This document shows, in pieces, positions 6,747 to 12,104 of a stretch of 12,104 nt of DNA. Under the pieces are notes generated by a model. The model saw only the letters and a program-made list of their open reading frames with translations. It had not been told where the DNA came from and did no database searches. Position numbers and translations under genes: made by a program. Every line of letters starts with the position of its first letter. The stretch's first letter is position 1. This stretch comes from Bacillota bacterium. GTDB taxonomy: Bacteria; Bacillota; Clostridia; Oscillospirales; Oscillospiraceae. The stretch spans positions 1 through 12,104 of the forward strand of contig JAEXWS010000032.1 in NCBI GenBank assembly GCA_023406225.1, read 5' to 3'.

Positions 6747-7535
6747 TTACTTGGCGAAGGCTTCCACGTCCGCCTTGGCGGCCTGCATGAAGAGGTACGT
6801 GTCGCAGGAGTAGCCGATGAACTTCACGCCCAGGTCCCGCCACTTCTTGCCGCCTTCCACGGTGTCCGCGAAGCAGCCCACCTTCACGCCCTTGGCCGCG
6901 CCCTTGGCGATGATGCCCTTGATGCAGTCCACCACCTCGGGATGGTCGATCTCGCCCACATGGCCCAGGGAGCTGGAGAGGTCGTAGGGTCCGACGAACA
7001 CCACGTCCACGCCGGGCACGTCCAGGATCTCATCCAGGTTCTCCACGGCCTTTTTGCCCTCGGCCTGGAGGATCACCACGGTATCCTGGGCCTTGGAGAA
7101 ATACGTGCTGCCGGGAATGCCGCCGAAGCCCGCGGAACGGACGAAGCGGCAGGTGCCCCGGGTGCCCGCGGGAGAGAACTTGGCGGCGGACACGGCGGCA
7201 CGGGCCTGCTCGGCGGTGTCGATCTGGGGGATCATGACCGCGCCGGCGCCCACGTCCAGGGCCTGGTCGATCCAGATGTCGCTGCCCCGGGGCACCCGGA
7301 CCACCGGGCACACCCCCGCCACGTTGGCGGCGCGGATCAGGTTGGGCAGCGTCTCAAAGGTGGTGGTGCCGTGCTCCATATCCAGCAGCACGAAGTCGTA
7401 CCCGGCGTAGCCGGCGGCCTCCACATAGGCGGGGTCGGTGCCGATCATGAAGGGGCCGAGCGCGCCCTGGTCGGAGTCCATGGCGGCCTTGAACCGCGCC
7501 ACGCTGTCCATGCTGGGCATTGCGGGATTGCTCAT
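6747..7535 (-). CDS. HpcH/HpaI-family class II aldolase (2-keto-3-deoxy acid aldolase-like)
   Basis: A 262-residue metal-dependent pyruvate aldolase, the normal size for the HpcH/HpaI family (HpaI, GarL, YfaU). These enzymes cleave 2-keto-3-deoxy or 4-hydroxy-2-keto acids into pyruvate plus an aldehyde. Family residues are present: H55 in LLDMEHG, R80 in VVRVP, GAVMIPQIDTAEQAR at 98-112, SPAGTRG at 121-127, metal ligand E159 in LQAEG, and D185 in GVDVVFVGPYDLSSSLG. The usual Glu-Thr/Ser after the metal glutamate is Glu-Gly here. Start ATG 7535 was chosen because AAGGAG is 9 nt upstream; an ATG three codons earlier abuts that site. It is transcribed divergently from the IclR gene and its promoter carries the same paired operator as the dehydratase gene, so it probably cleaves that enzyme's product. 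Substrate chain length and stereochemistry cannot be read. Confidence 0.92.
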   Translation of the reverse strand: MSNPAMPSMDSVARFKAAMDSDQGALGPFMIGTDPAYVEAAGYAGYDFVLLDMEHGTTTFETLPNLIRAANVAGVCPVVRVPRGSDIWIDQALDVGAGAVMIPQIDTAEQARAAVSAAKFSPAGTRGTCRFVRSAGFGGIPGSTYFSKAQDTVVILQAEGKKAVENLDEILDVPGVDVVFVGPYDLSSSLGHVGEIDHPEVVDCIKGIIAKGAAKGVKVGCFADTVEGGKKWRDLGVKFIGYSCDTYLFMQAAKADVEAFAK

Positions 7536-7553
7536 GTAACACATCTCCTTTTG

Positions 7554-7586
7554 TTCCGAATACCGAACGAAATTTATATATCGGAA
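7554..7586 (-). promoter_or_regulatory. Tandem operator downstream of the aldolase promoter
   Basis: On the minus strand, TTCCGATATATAAA (7586-7573) and TTCGGTATTCGGAA (7567-7554) lie 19 bp apart centre to centre, beginning 11 bp after the -10 box. The second has TTC-N8-GAA symmetry; the first is a weaker copy. The same layout occurs at the dehydratase promoter (8590-8622), with 21 of 33 positions identical. Position after the start point suggests repression. Confidence 0.6.
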
Positions 7587-7597
7587 TCTTTATCCTC

Positions 7598-7626
7598 ATT
7601 TTATGCCCCGTCTCCCCCCTTGTCAA
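7598..7626 (-). promoter_or_regulatory. Aldolase promoter
   Basis: On the minus strand, a perfect -35 TTGACA (7621-7626) and -10 TAAAAT (7598-7603) with a 17-bp spacer. The leader is about 55 nt long and is covered by the tandem operator. Confidence 0.85.
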
Positions 7627-7639
7627 TCAAAAATCCCTT

Positions 7640-7694
7640 CTTTTTGCGAACTTGTAAGCCTTCACAAAAGAGCCCCGGCTTTTTGTGAAACTTG
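7640..7694. repeat. Three CTTTTTGYGAA boxes in the divergent aldolase/IclR intergenic region
   Basis: Three copies of one box about 20 bp apart: CTTTTTGCGAA (7640-7650, plus), an inverted copy read as TTCACAAAAG (7661-7670), and CTTTTTGTGAA (7679-7689, plus). The second and third form a 29-bp inverted repeat (7661-7689). They sit between the back-to-back -35 boxes of the aldolase and IclR genes, a position suited to a regulator acting on both. Confidence 0.5.
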
Positions 7695-7702
7695 CCGCCC
7701 GC

Positions 7703-7731
7703 TTGCCAAAGGGGGCCGGGTTTGATATGAT
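7703..7731 (+). promoter_or_regulatory. IclR gene promoter
   Basis: -35 TTGCCA (7703-7708) and -10 TATGAT (7726-7731) with a 17-bp spacer, about 32 bp upstream of the start codon. It has no copy of the tandem operator seen at the aldolase and dehydratase promoters. Confidence 0.75.
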
Positions 7732-7763
7732 GGGGCGGAAAGAACGGAAAGGGGCGTTTACAT

Positions 7764-8534
7764 ATGCCGCAGGAGCAGCACCGGGCCACCGCCCGGGTAC
7801 TGGACATTCTGGAACACCTGACCTCCGCCGACGGGCGCGGCCAGACCCTGACGGAGCTGGCCCAGGCGCTGGACGCGCCGAAAAGCAGTCTGTTTCCCAT
7901 CCTCCACACCCTGGAGGAGCGGCGGTACATCCGGCTGGACCGCCCCACGGGGCAGTATTTCATCGGCCCGGGGGCCTACGTGCTGGGGGCCGCCTTTTCC
8001 GGCGGGCGGGGGCTGGACCCCATCGCCCAGGTGATGAAGGACGTGGTATGCCGGTGCGAGGAGACCTGCCAGCTTGGCATTCTGGACCACGGAAACGTGC
8101 TGTACGTGGAAAAGGAGGATTCCCCCCAGGCCATCCGCATGATCTCCCAGGTGGGCAAACGCCTGCCCGCCAACTCCACCGCCATCGGCAAGGCCCTTTT
8201 GAGCGGGCTTGAGAACGAGGCGGTGCGATCGCTGTTTCCGGCGGAGCTTCCCCGGCTGACGGAGAAAACGGTGACGGACCTGGAGACGCTCCTCTCCCAG
8301 CTTGGGGACATCCGCTCCGGCGGCATCGCCTCCGAACGGGAGGAGACCGCCCCCCAGCTGGCCTGCTGGGCCGTGCCCCTGCGGCGGCGGGGGGAGGTGT
8401 TCGCCGCCCTCAGCGTGTCCGTGCCGCTGTTCCGCTGCTCGGCGGAAAAGGAGGCGCTGGTGCGCCGGTCCCTGCTGGACGCCCGGCAGGAGATCGAGCA
8501 GATCGCGGAATCCCGGGGGTTTTCCCTGCTGTAA
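7764..8534 (+). CDS. IclR-family transcriptional regulator
   Basis: A 256-residue IclR-type regulator of usual length. Residues 5-66 form the winged helix (RVLDILEHL, then TLTELAQALDAPKSSLFPILHTLEERRYI), and about 80-255 the GAF-like effector domain with GKRLPANSTAIGKALLS at 131-147 and GGIASEREE at 186-194, followed by CWAVPLRRRGEVFAALSVSVP. Family members bind small carboxylates or sugar acids (KdgR, IclR, PcaR) and often control neighbouring catabolic genes. ATG 7764 has AAAGGGG 9 nt upstream. It is divergent from the aldolase and 132 bp upstream of the dehydratase, both of which carry matching tandem operators downstream of their -10 boxes; the simplest inference is that this protein represses both until a pathway acid appears. 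Binding is not shown by sequence alone. Confidence 0.94.
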   Translation: MPQEQHRATARVLDILEHLTSADGRGQTLTELAQALDAPKSSLFPILHTLEERRYIRLDRPTGQYFIGPGAYVLGAAFSGGRGLDPIAQVMKDVVCRCEETCQLGILDHGNVLYVEKEDSPQAIRMISQVGKRLPANSTAIGKALLSGLENEAVRSLFPAELPRLTEKTVTDLETLLSQLGDIRSGGIASEREETAPQLACWAVPLRRRGEVFAALSVSVPLFRCSAEKEALVRRSLLDARQEIEQIAESRGFSLL

Positions 8535-8548
8535 GCCGTGCAAAGTCA

Positions 8549-8577
8549 TTGACAAACCGCCGCCGGAGTGATATCAT
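8549..8577 (+). promoter_or_regulatory. Dehydratase promoter
   Basis: -35 TTGACA (8549-8554) and -10 TATCAT (8572-8577) with a 17-bp spacer, starting 15 bp after the IclR stop. The dehydratase therefore has its own promoter as well as possible read-through. A TATAAT at 8585-8590 lacks a matching -35. Confidence 0.85.
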
Positions 8578-8589
8578 CACGCCGTATAA

Positions 8590-8622
8590 TTCCAATATAA
8601 GAACTATATTCGTAAATACGAA
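8590..8622 (+). promoter_or_regulatory. Tandem operator downstream of the dehydratase promoter
   Basis: TTCCAATATAAGAA (8590-8603) and TTCGTAAATACGAA (8609-8622) are both TTC-N8-GAA sites, 19 bp apart centre to centre. The second is a near-perfect palindrome with 6-bp arms. The pair begins 12 bp after the -10 box, the same geometry as at the aldolase promoter. A tetrameric repressor such as an IclR protein could bind both sites. Confidence 0.65.
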
Positions 8623-8666
8623 CGCCCGGGACGGGGCGCTACATGAGAAAAAAGGAGACTTCCTCT

Positions 8667-10349
8667 ATGGAACGCAGTGAAAAAATCCTAAGCGGACTGG
8701 ACAACCAGTATTACCGCGCCACCTTGAAGTCCATGGGCTTCACCACCGACGATCTGAAGCGTCCCGTCATCGGCATCGCCAACGCCTGGAGCGAGTGCGT
8801 GCCCGGCCACTACAACCTGCGCCAGGTGGCCCAGCGGGTGAAGGACGGCATTTACCGCGCCGGCGGCACCCCCATCGAGTTCGGCGTCATCGGCGGCTGC
8901 GACGGCATGGGCCAGGGCCACGACGGCATGCATTACATCCTCCCCTCCCGGGAGCTGATCGCCAACTCCATCGAGTCCATGGCCCAGATCAACCTTTTCG
9001 ACGGCTTGGTGCTCCTGGGCTCCTGCGATAAGATCGTCCCCGGCATGCTGATGGCGGCGGCCCGGCTGGACATCCCCTGCATCTTCCTCCCCGGCGGCCC
9101 CATGGAGGGCGGCGCGGAATTTGACGGGCGGCAGGCCGACCAGACCTCCTCCACCGAAGCTTACGGCATGCTCTCCGCGGGAAAGATCACCGAGGCGGAG
9201 TACGTCTCTCTGGAGGACACCGCCTGCCCCGGCTGCGGCTCCTGCTCTTACCTGGGAACGGCCAACACCATGTGCGCCCTGGCCGAGGCCCTGGGCATGA
9301 CCCTGCCCGACGGCGGCCTGGCCCCCGCCACCTCCGCCGCCCGGATGCGGAAGGCGGAGGAGACCGGCGTGAAGATCATGGAGCTGGTGGAAAAGCAGAT
9401 CACCTCCCGGAAGATCATCACCAACGGCTCCGTCCGCAACGCCATCAAGGCGTGCCTGGCCATCAGCGGCTCCACCAACGCCGTCATGCACCTGACGGCC
9501 ATCGCCCACGAGGCGGAGCTGGACATCCGGGTCCTGGACGAGTTTGACACCCTCTCCCGCACCACGCCCCAGATCGCCAAGATGAACCCCGCCTGCAAAT
9601 ACAACGTCATCGACTTTTACCGGGACGGCGGCATGCCCCGCCTGCTGGAGCGGATGCAGCCCATCCTGTCCGACGGCGAGATGACCGTCACCGCCCACAC
9701 CGTGGCGGAGAACATCGCCTCCCACACCTATCCCTACCCCGCCACGGGCCTGGTGGTCCGCACCATGGAGGAACCCTTCGGCTTCTCCGGCGGCGTGGCG
9801 GTGCTGCGGGGCAACCTGGCCCCGGACACCGGCATTACCAAGCCCGGCGCTTTCGACAAGAGCCTGCACCACTTTGAGGGCGAGGCCATCTGCTTCGACT
9901 CCGAGGAGGCCGCCGAGGAGGCCATCCTGGCGGGCAAGGTCCGCGACGGCCACGTGGTGGTCATCCGCTATGAGGGCCCCAAGGGCGGCCCGGGCATGCG
10001 GGAGATGTACAAGGCCATGAAGTACCTGTACGGCCGGGGCCTCAGCAAGACCACCGCCCTCATCACCGACGGGCGCTTCTCCGGCACCAACAACGGCTGC
10101 TTTGTGGGCCACATCTCCCCGGAGGCGGCGGAGGGCGGTCCCATCGCCGTCGTCCACGACGGCGATCGGGTGGTCATCGACATCGAGGACCGCCGCCTGG
10201 ACCTGCTGGTGTCCCAGGAGGAGATCGACGCCCGCCTGGCCGCCTGGAAGCGGCCCGAGCCGAAGTTCAAGAAGGGCTGGCTGGGCCTGTACTGCAAGAT
10301 CGCGGCCTCCGGTTCCGAAGGCGCCATTTTGAAATTCGACCATCTGTAA
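8667..10349 (+). CDS. ilvD: IlvD/Edd-family dehydratase (dihydroxy-acid or sugar-acid dehydratase)
   Basis: A 560-residue iron-sulfur dehydratase, full length for IlvD. The family removes water from 2,3-dihydroxy acids to give 2-keto acids: branched-chain amino acid synthesis for IlvD, 2-keto-3-deoxy sugar acids for Edd and aldonate dehydratases. Motifs: GGCDGMGQGHDGMHY at 77-91, SCDKIVPGMLMAAARLDIP at 119-137 (C120, K122), CPGCGSC at 187-193 and TANTM, GSTNAVMHL at 268-276, YEGPKGGPGMREM at 435-447, and TDGRFSG at 467-473 with catalytic S472. The first cysteine of [2Fe-2S] members (TPCN) is Gly here (VPGH, 46-49), so the layout is that of the E. coli IlvD [4Fe-4S] type. ATG 8667 has AAAGGAG 9 nt upstream; an ATG 24 nt earlier has only a weak site. 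The aldolase, racemase-like and permease neighbours, and the shared operator, favour a catabolic hydroxy- or sugar-acid role over valine synthesis. A synthase, reductoisomerase or other ilv gene is absent nearby. Confidence 0.93.
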   Translation: MERSEKILSGLDNQYYRATLKSMGFTTDDLKRPVIGIANAWSECVPGHYNLRQVAQRVKDGIYRAGGTPIEFGVIGGCDGMGQGHDGMHYILPSRELIANSIESMAQINLFDGLVLLGSCDKIVPGMLMAAARLDIPCIFLPGGPMEGGAEFDGRQADQTSSTEAYGMLSAGKITEAEYVSLEDTACPGCGSCSYLGTANTMCALAEALGMTLPDGGLAPATSAARMRKAEETGVKIMELVEKQITSRKIITNGSVRNAIKACLAISGSTNAVMHLTAIAHEAELDIRVLDEFDTLSRTTPQIAKMNPACKYNVIDFYRDGGMPRLLERMQPILSDGEMTVTAHTVAENIASHTYPYPATGLVVRTMEEPFGFSGGVAVLRGNLAPDTGITKPGAFDKSLHHFEGEAICFDSEEAAEEAILAGKVRDGHVVVIRYEGPKGGPGMREMYKAMKYLYGRGLSKTTALITDGRFSGTNNGCFVGHISPEAAEGGPIAVVHDGDRVVIDIEDRRLDLLVSQEEIDARLAAWKRPEPKFKKGWLGLYCKIAASGSEGAILKFDHL

Positions 10350-10357
10350 ACCACCGT

Positions 10358-10383
10358 GGCCCCCCGGCAAAAACCGGGGGGCC
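10358..10383 (+). terminator. Hairpin after the dehydratase gene
   Basis: A perfect 10-bp GC stem (10358-10367 with 10374-10383) around CAAAAA, starting 9 bp after the stop codon. The tail (GGTTCTG) is poor in T, so termination may be partial and some read-through into the next gene is likely. Confidence 0.6.
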
Positions 10384-10420
10384 GGTTCTGCCCGCGGGCC
10401 CGCCGAAACACGGCGAATCC

Positions 10421-10449
10421 TTGACAAAACGCCTGAAAAGCGATATAAA
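10421..10449 (+). promoter_or_regulatory. Promoter of the LarA-like gene
   Basis: -35 TTGACA (10421-10426) and -10 TATAAA (10444-10449) with a 17-bp spacer. An imperfect dyad overlaps the -10 and start point: CGAT (10441-10444) and AATAG (10448-10452) against CTATTATCG (10458-10466). I find no clear copy of the TTC-N8-GAA tandem operator here. Confidence 0.8.
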
Positions 10450-10456
10450 TAGTGTC

Positions 10457-10600
10457 GCTATTATCGGTCGTTCGTCTCTTTTTCCCGCTTTCTTTTGAAA
10501 ATATGTTTCGACGGGCGGAATGTTCGCCGTTCCGTCCCGGACGGCCCAGGGCGGCCGTTGGGACCGGGGCGGGCGCAAGTTTGGAAGGAGGATGTTTATT
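10457..10600 (+). promoter_or_regulatory. Long structured leader of the LarA-like gene
   Basis: The predicted untranslated leader is about 145 nt. Two short hairpins are visible, CGGAA (10516-10520) with TTCCG (10530-10534) and ACGGCC (10541-10546) with GGCCGT (10553-10558), and an imperfect repeat GAAAATATGTTTC at about 10497-10509. It does not match any riboswitch class I can recognise by eye. The ribosome site AAGGAGG is at 10585-10591. Confidence 0.4.
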
Positions 10601-11884
10601 ATGGAAACCATCACAGACCTGATCAAAAACGTACCCATCCCCAAAATGGTGAAGGTGCGGGAGGTGTTCGACAACTCCCACATCCCCGCAGAGGAGATCG
10701 CGGCCACGGTGGAACGGGAGCTGTCCCGGGAGGCCCTGGGCGGGCAGATCAAGCCCGGCATGCGCATCGCCATCACCTGCGGCAGCCGGGGCATCAACCA
10801 CAACGCCGTCATGGCCAGGGCCATGGTGGACTTTGTGAAGTCCCGGGGGGCGGAGCCGTTCATCGTGGCGGCCATGGGCAGCCACGGCGGCGCCACCGCC
10901 GAGGGCCAGCGCCAGATCCTGGCGGACTACGGCATTACGGAAGAGGGCATGGGCTGCCCCATCGTGAGCTGCATGGACACCGTGGAGATCGGCCTCTCCG
11001 GCACCCGGCGCCTGCCTGTGCGCATCGACAAGAGCGCGGCGGAGGCCGACGGCATCCTGCTGTACAACCGCATCAAGCCCCACACCTCCTTCCGGGGGCG
11101 GTACGAGAGCGGCCTGATGAAGATGATGGCCATCGGCCTTGGCAAGCAGCACGGCGCGGAGAATATCCACCATCAAAGCCCCGCCGTCATGCACGAGCTG
11201 GTGGAGGAGTACGGCCTGACCATCCTGAAAAACTGCCCCGTCCTGGGCGGCATCGCCGTCATTGAAAACGCCTATGACGAGACGTACCTCATCAAGGGCC
11301 TGACCCCGGACGAGATCATTACCGAGGAGCCGAAGCTCCGGGACCTCTCCTACGAGACCATCGCCCACCTGCTTTTCGACAAGTGCGACGTGCTGGTGGT
11401 GGACAAGATCGGCAAGAACATCTCCGGCGACGGCATGGACCCCAACGTGTCCGGCCGGTTCGTCCAGCCCAAGTACTGCTCCGGCGGCATCGAGGCGGAA
11501 AAGGTGGTCATCCTGGACCTGACGGACGAGACGCACGGCAACGCCCAGGGCATCGGCCTGGCGGAGGTCACCACCCGGCGGCTGTTCAACAAGATGAAGC
11601 TGGAGATGACCTATCCCACCGGCGTCACCAACACCTTTTTGCACCTGATGAAGATCCCCATGATCATGGACAACGACCGGGAGGCCCTGCAATTGGCCCT
11701 TTGCTGCTGTCCTGAGGCGGAGGACCCGGACAACATGAAGATGATCCGCATCCCCAACACCGCCCACATCGAATATATCGAGATCTCCGAGGGCCTTTTG
11801 CCCCTGGCCAAGGCCGATCCCCGCCTGGAGATCCTCTCCGAGCCCTACGACCTGCCCTTTGACGAGGCGGGGAACCTGTTTTAA
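10601..11884 (+). CDS. larA: LarA-like nickel-pincer hydroxyacid racemase/epimerase homologue (DUF2088)
   Basis: A 427-residue member of the lactate racemase (LarA) superfamily, whose studied members invert C2 of 2-hydroxy acids by hydride transfer to a nickel-pincer cofactor. The N-terminal domain has CGSRGINHN at 60-68 and AAMGSHGGATAEGQRQIL at 90-107; candidate catalytic residues are R63, H95, H161 and K174 (IKPHTSFRGRYESGLMKMM, with K174 the possible pincer-bearing lysine) and H184 in GKQHGAENIHH. These assignments are by motif position, not alignment. The C-terminal part (SGDGMDPNVSGRF at 275-287, LAEVTTRRLFNKM at 320-332) completes the fold. ATG 10601 has AAGGAGG 9 nt upstream; an ATG at 10592 touches that site. 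Known superfamily activities include lactate, malate and phenyllactate racemases and gluconate C2-epimerase. Between a dehydratase and a GntP-like permease, sugar-acid epimerisation fits best. The pincer synthesis genes larB, larC and larE are not in the window and would be needed elsewhere. Confidence 0.85.
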   Translation: METITDLIKNVPIPKMVKVREVFDNSHIPAEEIAATVERELSREALGGQIKPGMRIAITCGSRGINHNAVMARAMVDFVKSRGAEPFIVAAMGSHGGATAEGQRQILADYGITEEGMGCPIVSCMDTVEIGLSGTRRLPVRIDKSAAEADGILLYNRIKPHTSFRGRYESGLMKMMAIGLGKQHGAENIHHQSPAVMHELVEEYGLTILKNCPVLGGIAVIENAYDETYLIKGLTPDEIITEEPKLRDLSYETIAHLLFDKCDVLVVDKIGKNISGDGMDPNVSGRFVQPKYCSGGIEAEKVVILDLTDETHGNAQGIGLAEVTTRRLFNKMKLEMTYPTGVTNTFLHLMKIPMIMDNDREALQLALCCCPEAEDPDNMKMIRIPNTAHIEYIEISEGLLPLAKADPRLEILSEPYDLPFDEAGNLF

Positions 11885-11893
11885 GGGATGTCC

Positions 11894-11939
11894 GGCCCCG
11901 AAAGGGGCCTTGACAGAGCGGCTTCCCCCGGGAAACCGC
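11894..11939 (+). terminator. Two hairpins between the LarA-like gene and the permease
   Basis: GGCCCC-GAAA-GGGGCC (11894-11909, GNRA-type tetraloop) starts 9 bp after the stop. A second imperfect stem pairs GCGG (11918-11921) with CCGC (11936-11939) and TTCCC with GGGAA. Neither has a T-run, so they look more like processing or message-stability elements than a full terminator. Confidence 0.35.
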
Positions 11940-11985
11940 GCGATCCGAACGCACCAGACATCAGAAGAAGAAAGGAACCTATCGT

Positions 11986-12104
11986 ATGATCTCTCCCGCA
12001 ATGTTGATCCTGCATTTGGTCATCGCCATCGCCATCATCCTGTTCTGCATCATCGTTTTGAAGCTGAACGCCTCCATCGGCATGGTCCTTGCCAGCCTGT
12101 ATAT
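11986..12104 (+). CDS. GntP-like permease, N-terminal fragment (runs off right edge)
   Basis: Only the first 39 codons are visible. They encode a long hydrophobic first membrane segment (about residues 5-25, LILHLVIAIAIILFCIIV) followed by LKLNASIGMVLASLY, which resembles the start of GntP-family gluconate/sugar-acid:H+ symporters, where a short basic/polar turn with a conserved LN precedes the second helix. The ATG at 11986 has AAAGGAA 8 nt upstream. It follows the LarA-like gene by 101 bp with no good promoter of its own in the gap, so it is probably in the same transcript. The family call rests on a short fragment; another multi-helix carboxylate transporter (for example DcuC-like) is possible. 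Confidence 0.6.
   Translation, partial: MISPAMLILHLVIAIAIILFCIIVLKLNASIGMVLASLY

Noticed and set aside
7661..7689. Inverted repeat read as a transcription terminator
   Set aside because: No gene ends nearby on either strand and no T-run follows the stem; an operator role is more plausible.
8688..10427. 579-codon open frame on the minus strand
   Set aside because: It mirrors the dehydratase gene, is made of Gly/Ala/Val/His-rich sequence and shows no recognisable motif.
11910..11938. TTGACA as a promoter for the permease gene
   Set aside because: No -10-like sequence lies 16-18 bp downstream; the region is GC-rich and part of a hairpin.
9968..12001. 677-codon open frame on the minus strand
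   Set aside because: It spans the antisense of two well-supported genes and the promoter between them, and has shadow-frame composition.

Overview
The window is GC-rich with strong AGGAGG-type ribosome binding sites, near-consensus 17-bp-spaced promoters and Firmicute-type gene families (MerR/GyrI-like regulator, cold-shock protein, PepD dipeptidase, GntP permease). This suggests a high-GC Clostridia, probably an Oscillospiraceae-like gut anaerobe. That placement is inferred from style only. I see no IS element, CRISPR array, tRNA or rRNA, and no base-composition break.

Left part (1-3500). A large signalling enzyme on the minus strand runs off the left edge. It carries a receiver, an HD-GYP phosphodiesterase, three PAS-like modules and a GGDEF cyclase, so both halves of cyclic-di-GMP metabolism sit in one polypeptide. 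It follows a small unrecognised gene in a two-gene operon with its own promoter. Divergent from it is a cold-shock protein gene with a long leader that can fold, closed by a bidirectional terminator.

Middle part (3780-6740, all minus strand). A MerR-family regulator with a GyrI-like ligand domain has a promoter with the 19-bp spacer typical of MerR control. Upstream of it is a GNAT acetyltransferase joined in frame to a complete PepD-type dipeptidase, with an internal Shine-Dalgarno before the dipeptidase start.

Right part (6740-12104). This is a coherent catabolic locus: an HpcH/HpaI aldolase (minus), then divergently an IclR regulator, an IlvD/Edd-family dehydratase, a LarA-like nickel-pincer racemase/epimerase homologue, and the start of a GntP-like permease (plus). 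The simplest reading is uptake of a hydroxy or sugar acid, C2 inversion, dehydration to a 2-keto-3-deoxy acid, and aldol cleavage to pyruvate plus an aldehyde. The aldolase and dehydratase promoters carry the same paired 14-bp sites (TTC-N8-GAA type) 19 bp apart and 11-12 bp downstream of the -10 box, which ties them to one repressor, most simply the local IclR protein. The substrate is not readable from the sequence.
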